Source of the DNA: Kitasatospora mediocidica KCTC 9733
GTDB taxonomy: Bacteria > Actinomycetota > Actinomycetes > Streptomycetales > Streptomycetaceae
Reading direction: 5' to 3'
DNA length: 64,000 nt
NCBI RefSeq assembly: GCF_000744225.1
Contig: NZ_JQLN01000005.1
Location: 2,441,001 to 2,505,000 of the forward strand
This document shows positions 7,926-23,403 of the stretch, piece by piece (the stretch's first letter is position 1; each line of letters starts with the position of its first letter). Position numbers and translations under genes: made by a program. The notes under the pieces were generated by a model. It had not been told where the DNA came from. It saw only the letters and a program-made list of their open reading frames with translations, and did no database searches.

Positions 7926-8498
7926 ATGGCAAGGCCCGACAAGGCCGCTGCCGTCGCAGAGATCACGGACAAGTTCCGTAGCTCGAACGCGGCAGTGCTG
8001 ACCGAGTACCGCGGTCTGACGGTGAAGCAGGTCAAGAACCTGCGTCGCTCGCTGGGCGAGAACGCCCAGTACGCCGTGGTGAAGAACACGCTGACCAAGA
8101 TTGCGGCCAATGAGGCCGGGATCACTGTGCTCGACGACCTGTTCGCGGGTCCGACGGCTGTCGCCTTCGTCACCGGTGACCCGGTGGAGTCGGCGAAGGC
8201 TCTGCGTGACTTCGCCAAGGAGAACCCCGCTCTCATCATCAAGGGCGGTGTCCTTGACGGTAAGGCGCTGACCGCCGATGAGATCAAGAAGCTCGCGGAC
8301 CTCGAGTCCCGCGAGGTGCTGCTCGCCAAGCTGGCCGGCGGCCTGAAGGCGTCCATGGCCAAGGCCGCGGCGACCTTCCAGGCTCCGCTGGTGGAGTTCG
8401 CCCGCACTGCCGAGGCACTCCGCGCGAAGGTCGAGCAGGGCGGTGCCGGTACGCCGGCTCCCGCCGAGGCCGAGGACACCACCGAGGCTGCCGAGTAA
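7926..8498 (+). CDS. rplJ: 50S ribosomal protein L10
   Basis: L10 anchors L7/L12 dimers to the ribosome stalk. The 190-aa product begins MARPDKAAAVAEITDKFRSS and has the family block YRGLTVKQVKNLRRSL, with an acidic Ala/Glu/Thr C-terminal tail. The ATG is preceded by AGGAGG at 7911-7916; an in-frame upstream extension of 16 codons is rejected because the Shine-Dalgarno lies inside it. It is the first gene of the L10-L12 unit. Confidence 0.98.
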   Translation: MARPDKAAAVAEITDKFRSSNAAVLTEYRGLTVKQVKNLRRSLGENAQYAVVKNTLTKIAANEAGITVLDDLFAGPTAVAFVTGDPVESAKALRDFAKENPALIIKGGVLDGKALTADEIKKLADLESREVLLAKLAGGLKASMAKAAATFQAPLVEFARTAEALRAKVEQGGAGTPAPAEAEDTTEAAE

Positions 8499-8609
8499 TT
8501 CAGGCCCTGGCCTGAAGAGCTCAGCGTCCGGTACCTCCGGTCGCAGCGGGCCCGTACGCCCGCCATCCCGTACATCCGGCACCTGCCGAAAAAGTGGAAG
8601 GACGCCATC

Positions 8610-8990
8610 ATGGCGAAGCTGTCCCAGGACGAGCTGCTCGAGCAGTTCGCGACCCTGACCCTCATCGAGCTGTCCGAGTTCGTCAAGGCGTTCGAGGAGA
8701 AGTTCGACGTCAAGGCTGCCGCCCCGGTCGCCATCGCCGCCGGTGGCGCTGCCGCCGTCGCCGAGGTCGAGGACGAGCAGGACGAGTTCGACGTCATCCT
8801 CGAGTCGGCCGGCGACAAGAAGATCCAGGTCATCAAGGAGGTGCGCGCCCTGACCTCCCTCGGCCTGAAGGAGGCCAAGGACCTCGTTGACGGCACCCCG
8901 AAGCCGGTCCTGGAGAAGGTTGCCAAGGACGCTGCCGAGAAGGCCAAGGAGCAGCTCGAGGCTGCCGGCGCCAAGGTCACCATCAAGTGA
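8610..8990 (+). CDS. rplL: 50S ribosomal protein L7/L12
   Basis: L12 recruits translation factors to the ribosome as the multi-copy stalk protein. The 126-aa sequence has the N-terminal dimerisation helix (MAKLSQDELLEQFATLTLIE), an Ala/Val/Gly hinge (AAAPVAIAAGGAAAVAE) and the C-terminal factor-binding domain (KKIQVIKEVRALTSLGLKEA, then EAAGAKVTIK). An RBS GGAAGGA precedes the ATG. It lies 111 bp after rplJ and is followed by a strong hairpin. Confidence 0.98.
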   Translation: MAKLSQDELLEQFATLTLIELSEFVKAFEEKFDVKAAAPVAIAAGGAAAVAEVEDEQDEFDVILESAGDKKIQVIKEVRALTSLGLKEAKDLVDGTPKPVLEKVAKDAAEKAKEQLEAAGAKVTIK

Positions 8991-9015
8991 TCCAGCGCTC
9001 CTGACGGAGCTCTCG

Positions 9016-9055
9016 GGCCGGGCCGGCCACCCCTGACGGGGTGGTCGGCCCGGCC
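9016..9055 (+). terminator. Strong hairpin after rplL
   Basis: An 18-bp stem, GGCCGGGCCGGCCACCCC with GGGGTGGTCGGCCCGGCC (one G-U), closes on TGAC and is followed by TGCTTTCGTTT. It probably ends most rplJL transcripts, or acts as an attenuator, before the separately promoted rpoB. Confidence 0.8.
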
Positions 9056-9096
9056 TGCTTTCGTTTCCGGGGGTTGTTCCGGGCGCCGGCCCAATG

Positions 9097-9110
9097 CGAA
9101 CATGTGTTCG
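9097..9110. promoter_or_regulatory. LexA-type (SOS box) palindrome
   Basis: CGAACATGTGTTCG fits the Gram-positive/actinobacterial LexA box CGAAC-N4-GTTCG exactly. It lies in the gap between rplL and rpoB, about 490 bp upstream of the rpoB promoter and 137 bp upstream of a possible small ORF. A chance match is possible, so binding is not shown. Confidence 0.4.
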
Positions 9111-9233
9111 GTATGACTCTGGCCGATTGTGCCCTCGGCACTGTCGGTCCGGCCCGGTATCGTGATCGTTGTCGTCGGCCGCAGAGCCGCATGGCGCGGC
9201 CGCAGGGTCCTCACCACGGGTTCTTGTAACGCT

Positions 9234-9353
9234 GTGGGCGCCGGGAGCGATGAACTGCGCGAGGCCTTCGCCGCAGGCGGGGCCTTGACGAACCGCACGC
9301 GGCGCGCGATTCTCAAGGCGCGCGCCGACACCGCGGAGGCAGTCGGCCGTTAG
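9234..9353 (+). CDS. Possible 39-aa small ORF, function unknown
   Basis: GTG-initiated frame reading VGAGSDELREAFAAGGAL, continuing through a basic helix-like segment and ending ADTAEAVGR. Codon third positions are mostly G/C, as in real genes here, and it ends just before the hairpin at 9361-9385. There is no clear Shine-Dalgarno and no recognisable family. The same frame continues upstream to 9129. It could be a coding fossil or chance GC bias. Confidence 0.18.
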   Translation: MGAGSDELREAFAAGGALTNRTRRAILKARADTAEAVGR

Positions 9354-9360
9354 TTTGAGT

Positions 9361-9385
9361 GGCCCTGGATGCATAACCCAGGGCC
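9361..9385 (+). terminator. Hairpin in rplL-rpoB gap
   Basis: GGCCCTGG pairs with CCAGGGCC around a 9-base A/T-rich loop (ATGCATAAC), eight bases after the possible small ORF. It may terminate a short transcript. The remaining sequence to 9589 contains a second hairpin-rich, G-rich stretch but no gene I can support. Confidence 0.4.
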
Positions 9386-9589
9386 TCGGCGGGAAATGAC
9401 TCCACGTGAGTCGCGGTGCCGGCCTCGAAGCGAGGTGGGGCACCGCTGTGGTGCGAGGTGCCACCCCTCGGGGTGCGCAGCAGTGGCGGTAAGGCAGGGA
9501 CCATCCTGCGGTTCGGCCCCCGGCAGGGGGCGCGGGGCCGTTCGGGTGGCTACCGGAGGGAGTGTCCGATTCGGTCTCCGAATCAGGGC

Positions 9590-9618
9590 TGGACAGCAGT
9601 GTGCCTATTGGCTACACT
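9590..9618 (+). promoter_or_regulatory. Promoter of rpoB-rpoC
   Basis: TGGACA (-35, one base off TTGACA) and TACACT (-10) with 17-bp spacing. The predicted start near 9625 leaves a leader of about 200 bases before rpoB, beginning around CCCTTTGCGCTGCC. Confidence 0.7.
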
Positions 9619-9825
9619 GTCCCTTTGCGCTGCCTGTTAGCTGCTCCGTGACTCGTCGCCCGGAGTTCGCGCTGCCCTGATGGGGCCTGGCATCGCCTCC
9701 GCAAAGCGGCTCTGACCTGGGATTTCCTCCCGGCTGAGACCCACGGCGCCGGAGGCGGGACCAGCCCGACAAGAGCCGGCCGGTACGCGCGCAGTGAGCT
9801 CCGAGCCCTCGGAAGGACCCCCCTC

Positions 9826-13299
<3,474 letters not shown>

Positions 13300-13397
13300 C
13301 GGAGGTTGGGCCGGCCACGCCAGTGGCCGGCCCGCCCCCAGGCCCCCCTCAGACCAGATGAACGACTTTCGACTTACGAAAGAGGGCTTGACGACCA

Positions 13398-17288
<3,891 letters not shown>

Positions 17289-17304
17289 CGGTCACCGCAC
17301 CAAG

Positions 17305-17343
17305 CCGCAGGGCGGCCACCCCACCGGGGTGGCCGCCCTGCGG
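17305..17343 (+). terminator. Terminator after rpoC
   Basis: CCGCAGGGCGGCCACCCC pairs perfectly with GGGGTGGCCGCCCTGCGG (18 bp, loop ACC), 16 bp after the rpoC stop. Confidence 0.85.
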
Positions 17344-17345
17344 CG

Positions 17346-17383
17346 TTCGCGCCGCCCTCCCCCGCGCGGGGGAGGGCGGCGAA
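17346..17383. terminator. Second hairpin in tandem
   Basis: TTCGcGCCGCCCTCCCCC pairs with GGGGGAGGGCGGCGAA around GCGC with one bulged base. It is an almost perfect second stem directly behind the first, reinforcing insulation of rpoBC from the next gene. Confidence 0.65.
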
Positions 17384-17476
17384 CCGCTCGCGCGGGGGAT
17401 CCGGGGCAGGGGGTGCGGCGGGCAGTCTGTGGGTGTCGGTTCCGAGCCCTCGGACCGGTCGCCGAGAGGACCACAG

Positions 17477-18157
17477 ATGAACCCGCGCCTTGTCCGACTG
17501 CTCACCACCACCGGCATCACCGCCTTCGTCGCGGTCGGGATGTCCGGCTGCTTCCTCGGCGACAACCAGAACCAGGACGTCCGGTACGGGGTGGCCGACC
17601 AGGTCCGCACCCTGGTGATCGAGGGGCACACCGGCGACGTCCGGGTGACCGGCGGCGGCACCACGGTCCAGGTGACGGAGCACCAGAACTATCGCGACAA
17701 GCCACCGTCCACCACCCACGAGGTGACGGGCGGCACGCTCACCCTCACCTACAGCTGCTCCGACTGCGGGGTGGGCTACGACGTCCAGGTGCCGGCCGGC
17801 ACGGTGGTCCGGGTGAAGGAGGACACCGGCACCGTACGGCTGACCGGGCTCACCGCAGAGGTCCGCGCCGACACCCGGACCGGGGATCTGGATGCCTCCC
17901 AACTCGGTTCGGCCAGCGTTGAGTTGAGCAGTCAGACCGGCAACGTCACGGCCGCCTTCACGGTCGGTCCGCAGCACGTTCAGGCCGTCACGCAGACCGG
18001 CGACGTCAAAATCTCCCTCCCGCAGGGCCCCGGCTACGCGGTCCGGGCCGACACGCACACCGGCGACGTCAAGGTGTCGGTCCCGCAGCAGAGCGACGCC
18101 GCTCGTACGATCACCGCCACGGCGCAGACCGGCAACGTGACGGTCACCGGTGCCTGA
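17477..18157 (+). CDS. DUF4097-like beta-repeat lipoprotein
   Basis: A 226-aa predicted lipoprotein. The ATG has the GAGAGGA Shine-Dalgarno 6 bases ahead. The signal sequence ends in GMSGC (lipobox), giving a lipidated Cys near residue 24. The mature part consists of repeats centred on TGDV/TGNV: HTGDVRVTG, DTGTVRLTG, RTGDLDAS, QTGNVTAAF, QTGDVKISLP, HTGDVKVSVP, QTGNVTVTG. These regular repeats are typical of DUF4097-type right-handed beta-helix or beta-solenoid proteins. It lies 88 bp before a histidine kinase/response regulator pair and may feed or be regulated by it; that link is inference. Confidence 0.75.
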   Translation: MNPRLVRLLTTTGITAFVAVGMSGCFLGDNQNQDVRYGVADQVRTLVIEGHTGDVRVTGGGTTVQVTEHQNYRDKPPSTTHEVTGGTLTLTYSCSDCGVGYDVQVPAGTVVRVKEDTGTVRLTGLTAEVRADTRTGDLDASQLGSASVELSSQTGNVTAAFTVGPQHVQAVTQTGDVKISLPQGPGYAVRADTHTGDVKVSVPQQSDAARTITATAQTGNVTVTGA

Positions 18158-18245
18158 CCTCGTGCCCGCTCACAGCGCCCGCCGGCCCGTGCGGCAAGAT
18201 CGTCCGGGCGGGGGCGCGACGCTCCCGCCCGGGGGAGGGGCGGAC

Positions 18246-19454
18246 GTGGAACGGATATCGCGCTGGGAAGCGCGCGGCAAGGAGCTGCTCGACCGGTGGC
18301 AGTGGCGTTCGGGCCGGCTGAACCCGTACGTCGCGGACAGCCTGTGGGCGCTGGCGTCCGCGCTGGTCTCGGCCTGGTCGGTGCTGCACGACAACCCCCA
18401 CTCAGCAGCGTGGGTGTACCTGCTGGCGGTCTCCACCGCGCTGCCGCTGCCCTGGCGCCGCCGGTCGCCGTTCACGGTCTTCCTGGTGGCCGGTGTGCCC
18501 GCGATCGCGCTGAGCATCGTGGCGCACTCCGCGCAGGCGCAGATCCCGATCTTCGTGGTGCTGATGAGCTACACCATCGGCGACCGCTGCCACGACTGGC
18601 AGCGCTGGCTGCTGGTGGCGATCGTGGTGCCCGCCAACATCCTGGGCACCCACTCGCCGGACGGCGCGCTGTTCAGCCTGATCACCTCGCTGGGCCCGTT
18701 CGTCTTCGGTTCGGTGGTGCGGGGCTGGCGGAACAAGGCCAGGGCCGAGGCCGAACGGGCGCACGAGGCGGGCGAGCGGGCGGCCAGCGAGGCGGCCCGC
18801 GCGGTGGCCGAGGAGCGCGGCCGGATCGCCCGCGAGATGCACGACATCCTGGCGCACGCCGTCTCGCTGATGGTGATCCAGGCCGAGGCCGGCCCGGTGG
18901 TCGTGCACAAGGACCCGGAGCGGGCGATCAAGGCCTTCGACACCATCGCCGACTCCGGCCGCGACGCGATGGTGCAGCTGCGCCGGGTGCTCGGGGTGCT
19001 CAAGGAGGAGGGGGCCGGGCCGGAGCTGGCCCCGCAGCCCACCCTGGCCGAGTTGCCGGCGGTGGTCGACCGGGTCCGTCAGGCGGGCCTGCGGGTGGAC
19101 CTCCAACTCGTCGAGCTGGCGCGTACGATGCCCTCGGACGTCGAGGCGGCCGCCTACCGGATCGTCCAGGAGGCGCTCACCAACACCGTCAAGCACGCGG
19201 GCGCCGACCACGCCGAGGTGCGGGTCGCGCGGGTGGGCGGGGTGCTGGAGGTCGCGGTCTCGGACAACGGGCGCGGCGTGCCGGGGGTGGCTGCGGGCGG
19301 GGCCGCGGTGAGCGGCTGGTCCGGCGGGCGCGGGCTGGTAGGCATCCGGGAACGGGCCGCGGCCTGCGGGGGCCGGGCCGACGCGGGACCCGGACCGGAC
19401 GGCCTGGGATTCCTGGTGACCGCGCAGCTGCCGCTGGGCGCCGAGAGACTGTGA
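18246..19454 (+). CDS. Two-component sensor histidine kinase (HisKA_3, DesK/NarL-type)
   Basis: A 402-aa membrane histidine kinase. The GTG start at 18246 follows GGGGGAGGGGCGG; an upstream in-frame extension lacks a ribosome site. The N-terminal half has about four to five hydrophobic helices (for example LWALASALVSAWSVL, VFLVAGVPAIALSIVAH), a linker coiled coil rich in Ala/Glu/Arg, the H-box RGRIAREMHDILAHAVSLMV with phosphoacceptor His199, and the ATPase domain with EALTNTVKHAGA (N-box) and DNGRGVPG (G1). It is 14 bp from its response regulator, so the pair forms one operon. The signal is not known. Confidence 0.92.
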   Translation: MERISRWEARGKELLDRWQWRSGRLNPYVADSLWALASALVSAWSVLHDNPHSAAWVYLLAVSTALPLPWRRRSPFTVFLVAGVPAIALSIVAHSAQAQIPIFVVLMSYTIGDRCHDWQRWLLVAIVVPANILGTHSPDGALFSLITSLGPFVFGSVVRGWRNKARAEAERAHEAGERAASEAARAVAEERGRIAREMHDILAHAVSLMVIQAEAGPVVVHKDPERAIKAFDTIADSGRDAMVQLRRVLGVLKEEGAGPELAPQPTLAELPAVVDRVRQAGLRVDLQLVELARTMPSDVEAAAYRIVQEALTNTVKHAGADHAEVRVARVGGVLEVAVSDNGRGVPGVAAGGAAVSGWSGGRGLVGIRERAAACGGRADAGPGPDGLGFLVTAQLPLGAERL

Positions 19455-19468
19455 ACGGGAGGAACGCA

Positions 19469-20149
19469 ATGGCCGCGATACGGGTGGTGGTCGCCGATGA
19501 CCAGGAGTTGGTGCGGGCCGGGTTCGGCATGATCCTCGACGCCCAGCCGGACATCGAGGTGGTCGCCGAGGCCTGCAACGGCGTCGAGGCGATCGAGGCG
19601 GTCGCCGAGCACCGGCCGGACGTCCTGCTGCTGGACGTCCGGATGCCCGTGATGGACGGCCTGGAGGCGGCCCGCCAGGTCTGCGCCCGGTACGCCGAGA
19701 CCAAGGTGATCATGCTGACCACCTTCGACATCGACGACTACGTCTACGACGCGCTGTACGCGGGGGCCAGCGGCTTCCTGCTCAAGGACGTCCGCCGGGA
19801 CGACCTGGCGCACGGCGTCCGGCTGGTGGCCTCCGGCGAGGCGCTGCTCGCGCCCTCCGTCACCCGCCGCCTGATCAGCGAGTTCGCCGCCCGCAAGCCG
19901 GCCGCTCAGGGCGCCGGCGGGCGCGCGCCGTCCAAGCTGCTGGAGCAGTTGACGGCCCGTGAGCAGGAGACCCTGCGGCTGCTGGCCCGGGGCTGCTCCA
20001 ACGCGGAGATCGCCGCCGCGCTGGTTGTCAGCGAGCACACCGTCAAGACGCACGTCAGCAACGTCCTGAGCAAGCTCCACCTGCGCGACCGGGTGCACGC
20101 GGTGGTCTTCGCCTACGAGGCCGGCGCGGTGGTGGTCGGCGAGTCCTGA
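19469..20149 (+). CDS. Response regulator, NarL/FixJ family
   Basis: A 226-aa regulator. The receiver domain has the acidic pocket (Asp10, Asp11) and phospho-acceptor Asp56 in LLLDVRMPVMDG, with the conserved Thr (MLTTFD) and Lys (FLLKDV). The C-terminal LuxR-type helix-turn-helix reads LTAREQETLRLLARGCSNAE, then VVSEHTVKTHVSNVLSKLHL. It starts at ATG with GGGAGGAA ahead and lies 14 bp after the kinase gene. Target genes probably include its own operon or the upstream lipoprotein; this is inference. It ends convergently with the next gene, 21 bp apart. Confidence 0.95.
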   Translation: MAAIRVVVADDQELVRAGFGMILDAQPDIEVVAEACNGVEAIEAVAEHRPDVLLLDVRMPVMDGLEAARQVCARYAETKVIMLTTFDIDDYVYDALYAGASGFLLKDVRRDDLAHGVRLVASGEALLAPSVTRRLISEFAARKPAAQGAGGRAPSKLLEQLTAREQETLRLLARGCSNAEIAAALVVSEHTVKTHVSNVLSKLHLRDRVHAVVFAYEAGAVVVGES

Positions 20150-20170
20150 GGCACCGCGCCCGCGCCGGGA

Positions 20171-22594
20171 TCAGGCGCCCGCTCGGGCGTGTTTCCCGGA
20201 CAGCAGCTCGGCCGCCAGCGCCTCCGGCGTGCCCGGGCCGCCGCCGTAGTAGGTACGGGCGCCGGCGAGCGAGGGCATCTCCACGGCGGCCCGCTCGTCC
20301 GGGGCGCGCTCCACCACGGTGGTGCCGGTCTCAGCCTCCAACACCGGGGCGTAGCCGCCGAGCCGGAGCGCGGCCAGCGTCTCGGTCGGCGAGGCGGTGC
20401 TGATCAGGACGGTCGGTGCGATCCGGCGCAGCCCGAGCTTCGCCAGCACCCGGGCCTGCGACAGCTCGGTGACCAGCGCCTCGTCGTCCGATCTGATGCA
20501 GCAGGCCGAGCGCACCACCCGGATCCGCCCGTGGGTCCGCGCCGCGTCGTTGACCAGGTACGTCAGCGGCTGCGGCAACGCCCGGCCGCCCTCGGACACC
20601 TCGGCCAGCCGGGTCAGCAGCTCCTGCGCGTCCGCGCCGGAGTCCAGCGCCCGGCGCACCGAGGCCGCGCCGATCCGCCAGACCACCGCGTGCCCCTCGG
20701 ACTCCCGGGTGCCCACCGAGCCGAGCAGTTCGGTCAGTTCGGGGGCGGCCGGGCCCGAGACGACCGCCGTCAGGTCCGCCTGGAAGCGGGCCGTGGTGCG
20801 CGGCGGCGGCACCAGCTCCTCCAACGCCGTGCGCAGCGCAGCGACGGCGGCGGCCAGCGCGGGCCGTCCGGCCAGCGACGTCCCGGCTCCCGGTACGGCC
20901 GGGAAGTAGCGGTCGGCGCCGGCCCGCAGCAAGCCGAGCGTCGCGTGGCCCACGGGGGTCAGCGCGCCGTGCGCGACCACGCCGAGCAGCTCCGCCTCGG
21001 CCAGCGTGGCGGCGGCCCGCTCCAGGGTGAAGGGGTCGGGGCCGACGGCCGGGCGGTACCAGGAGGCGGCGACGACGAGCTCGGCGAGCGCCTCCTCGCC
21101 CAGCGCGGCGGCCGGTCCCAGGCCGGTGCCGGCGGGCAGCCCGGCCAGCGCCTCCAGCAGCGTGCGGCGCAGCTCGACGGCGCTGCGGTCCTGCGGGGCG
21201 ACCAGCGCGACCGGGATCTCCGAGTCGTCCGGCCAGGCGCTGAACACCTCGGGGGTGACGGCCCAGGTGGCGATCAGCGGGACCAGCCGCTCGGCCGGCG
21301 AACCGGCCAGCCAGCGGTCGTAGCGGGCGGTCGGCAGGATCCGGGCGGGCGGCAGCGGCGCGGGCTTGCGGCTGCGGGTGGGCGGGGGGACGTCGCGGTG
21401 CGGCGCGATCAGGCCGGCGTTCGCGCCCAGGTCCAGCCAGAGCCGGGTCTGCGCGTCCGACGCACCGGTCAGCTTGGCCAGCCGCCGGGTGTCCCGCACC
21501 GCGATGCCGCCCGCCTTGCGGACCGCGAGCGGCTGCGCGGCGGTGGCACGCAACAGCAGTTCGACGCGGGTGGCGGTGGCGGTGGCGACGGCCTGCGCCT
21601 CGCCCGTCTGGTGGGCGGGCAGCGGCCGGGCGGCCGGGACGGGCGGCGGCGCGGGGTCGTAGGCCAGCGGCGCGCCCTCGTCGCGCAGCGCGGCGGCCAC
21701 CTCGTGCGGGAGTTCGCACAGGTCGGGGCCGACCGGGATCAGCAGGCCCCGGGCGGCCAGCCAGTCGGCGCCGGGATCGTCCGAGCCCGCCTCGCGGAAG
21801 CGGAACTTGCTGGTGGCGCTGTAGTACACGCCGTGCTCGGAGACGAAGCATTGGGTGCGCAGCAGCGGCGGCCCCGGGACCAGCCGCTCCAGCAGCCGGG
21901 CGGCGGCCGCGGGGGCCTGGGCCGTCAGCCGGCGGACCGCCTCCCGGTCGGTCAGCCGCTCGACGATCAGCTGCTGGACGACGTCCCGGGTGCTGGTCGC
22001 CCCGAGGTGCAGTTCGGCGGCCACCCGGTGGATCTCGGCGGCCTTGTACGCCGAGCTCAGCAGAGTGGCCACCGGCCGTCCGTAGCCCTGGAGTTCGGCG
22101 GCCCGCCGGTGCAGCAGCGGCGGGACGGTCAGCGCGCTGCCGTGCGGCGGAAGCAGCAGGGCGCGCTCGGCGAGCTGCTCCAGCACGTCGTCCAGCGCGG
22201 CGCCCGGAGCGTCGGTGGGAGCGGCCAGCGCGGCCCGCAGCCGCGCGCGCGGCACCGCCCGCTCCGAGCACTCCAGCGGCGGTTCGGCCGACTGGCCGGC
22301 CGGTGCCCACCCGGTGAAGCCCGCAGGTCCCGCCCGCTCGACCGGCGCGGGCGCGGGTCCGTGCAGCTGTTCGGCGAGCACGGCGACGGCTGCCAGGACC
22401 TGGAGTTGCGCCTGGTCGAGGCCGCGCAGGGCCAGGGTCACCGAGGCGTCGCCGAGCAGGTGTCTGGCGAGTCGGGCGGGGGAGGTGAGACCGGTCCCAC
22501 CGGCGTACGGCAGTTCGCGCTGTTCCAGCAGTTCGACGAGCTGCGTGGGGGTGCGTCCGGTCAGCCAGGAGGTGAGGGCGGTCGTGCTGTTCAC
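20171..22594 (-). CDS. Helicase-associated (XPB/Ssl2 N-terminal-like) domain protein without helicase core
   Basis: An 807-aa cytoplasmic protein of the family annotated as helicase-associated / helicase C-terminal-like (XPB/Ssl2-type) in actinobacteria. The GTG start gives VNSTTALTSWLTGRTPTQLV, while the longer frame overlaps the sirtuin start region. I see no Walker A (GxGKT) or DEAH motif, so it cannot be a helicase alone. The N-terminal half is winged-helix-like (LLEQRELPYAGG, LARHLLGDASVTLALRGL), with a mid region of Ala/Leu/Pro linkers and a C-terminal segment TYLVNDAARTHGRIRVVRSA followed by ARVLAKLGLRRIAPTVLISTA, the family signature. It may be a DNA-repair or transcription accessory factor. 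It is divergent from the sirtuin across 83 bp. Confidence 0.7.
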   Translation of the reverse strand: MNSTTALTSWLTGRTPTQLVELLEQRELPYAGGTGLTSPARLARHLLGDASVTLALRGLDQAQLQVLAAVAVLAEQLHGPAPAPVERAGPAGFTGWAPAGQSAEPPLECSERAVPRARLRAALAAPTDAPGAALDDVLEQLAERALLLPPHGSALTVPPLLHRRAAELQGYGRPVATLLSSAYKAAEIHRVAAELHLGATSTRDVVQQLIVERLTDREAVRRLTAQAPAAAARLLERLVPGPPLLRTQCFVSEHGVYYSATSKFRFREAGSDDPGADWLAARGLLIPVGPDLCELPHEVAAALRDEGAPLAYDPAPPPVPAARPLPAHQTGEAQAVATATATRVELLLRATAAQPLAVRKAGGIAVRDTRRLAKLTGASDAQTRLWLDLGANAGLIAPHRDVPPPTRSRKPAPLPPARILPTARYDRWLAGSPAERLVPLIATWAVTPEVFSAWPDDSEIPVALVAPQDRSAVELRRTLLEALAGLPAGTGLGPAAALGEEALAELVVAASWYRPAVGPDPFTLERAAATLAEAELLGVVAHGALTPVGHATLGLLRAGADRYFPAVPGAGTSLAGRPALAAAVAALRTALEELVPPPRTTARFQADLTAVVSGPAAPELTELLGSVGTRESEGHAVVWRIGAASVRRALDSGADAQELLTRLAEVSEGGRALPQPLTYLVNDAARTHGRIRVVRSACCIRSDDEALVTELSQARVLAKLGLRRIAPTVLISTASPTETLAALRLGGYAPVLEAETGTTVVERAPDERAAVEMPSLAGARTYYGGGPGTPEALAAELLSGKHARAGA

Positions 22595-22677
22595 CCGGCC
22601 AGGGTAGTCAGATCTGCGGTCCGGGGTGCGCCGATACTCGGATGCGGTACGGCCCGGCAGCCCATACTGTCGCCCCC

Positions 22678-23403
22678 ATGACCCGCCGCACACTCGTCGC
22701 CGCCCTCACCGGTGCCGGTATCTCCACCGACTCCGGAATCCCCGACTACCGTGGCCCGCAAGGCCTTTGGCAGCGCGACCCGCAAGCCCAGCAGTTGGTG
22801 ACGATCGGCCCATACCGCGCCGACCCGGACGTCCGCCGCCGCGCCTGGCTGATGCGACGGGACGCCGGAGCGCTCGCGGCGGAGCCGAACGCCGGCCACC
22901 GCGCGCTGGTCGACCTGGCCCACACGCTGCCCGTGCGGGTGCTCACCCAGAACGTCGACGGGCTGCACCAGCTGGCCGGCCTGCCGGCCCGCAAGGTGCT
23001 CGAACTGCACGGCACCGCACGCGAGGTGCAGTGCCTGCGGTGCCATCGGCGCACCACCATGGCGGCCGCGTTGGACCGCGTCGCGGCCGGCGAGCCGGAC
23101 CCTGCCTGCCTGGACTGCGGCGGCGTGCTCAAGCCCGCCACGGTCATGTTCGGCGAGGCGCTCGACCCGGTCGTCCTCGATCAGGCGCGGACGGTCGCCC
23201 AGGCCTGCGACCTGTTCCTCGCGATCGGCTCCACCCTCCAGGTGCACCCGGCGGCCGGGCTGGTCGAGACGGCGGTCGAGGGCGGTGCGCGGCTGATCAT
23301 CGTCAACGCCGAGCCGACGCCCTACGACGAGCTGGCCGACGAGATCCTCCGGGACCCCATCTCGACGGCGCTGCCGGCCCTGGTCCATAGGCTGAGGGCA
23401 TGA
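22678..23403 (+). CDS. cobB: NAD-dependent protein deacylase, sirtuin family (Sir2/CobB)
   Basis: Sirtuins remove acyl groups from lysine using NAD+, releasing nicotinamide and O-acyl-ADP-ribose. The 241-aa protein shows GAGIS and GIPDYRG (residues 12-26), TQNVDGLHQ (90-98), catalytic His111 (LELHGTAREVQ), zinc Cys119, Cys122, Cys144 and Cys147, and GSTLQVHPA. The ATG at 22678 has no Shine-Dalgarno and a CATACT -10-like box 9-15 bases upstream, suggesting a leaderless mRNA. Its stop overlaps the P450 start (ATGA), so the two are translationally coupled. Confidence 0.93.
   Translation: MTRRTLVAALTGAGISTDSGIPDYRGPQGLWQRDPQAQQLVTIGPYRADPDVRRRAWLMRRDAGALAAEPNAGHRALVDLAHTLPVRVLTQNVDGLHQLAGLPARKVLELHGTAREVQCLRCHRRTTMAAALDRVAAGEPDPACLDCGGVLKPATVMFGEALDPVVLDQARTVAQACDLFLAIGSTLQVHPAAGLVETAVEGGARLIIVNAEPTPYDELADEILRDPISTALPALVHRLRA

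Noticed and set aside
20189..22681. An 830-codon plus-strand frame opposite the helicase-associated gene
   Set aside because: Gln/Arg/Gly-rich low-complexity shadow with no family match.
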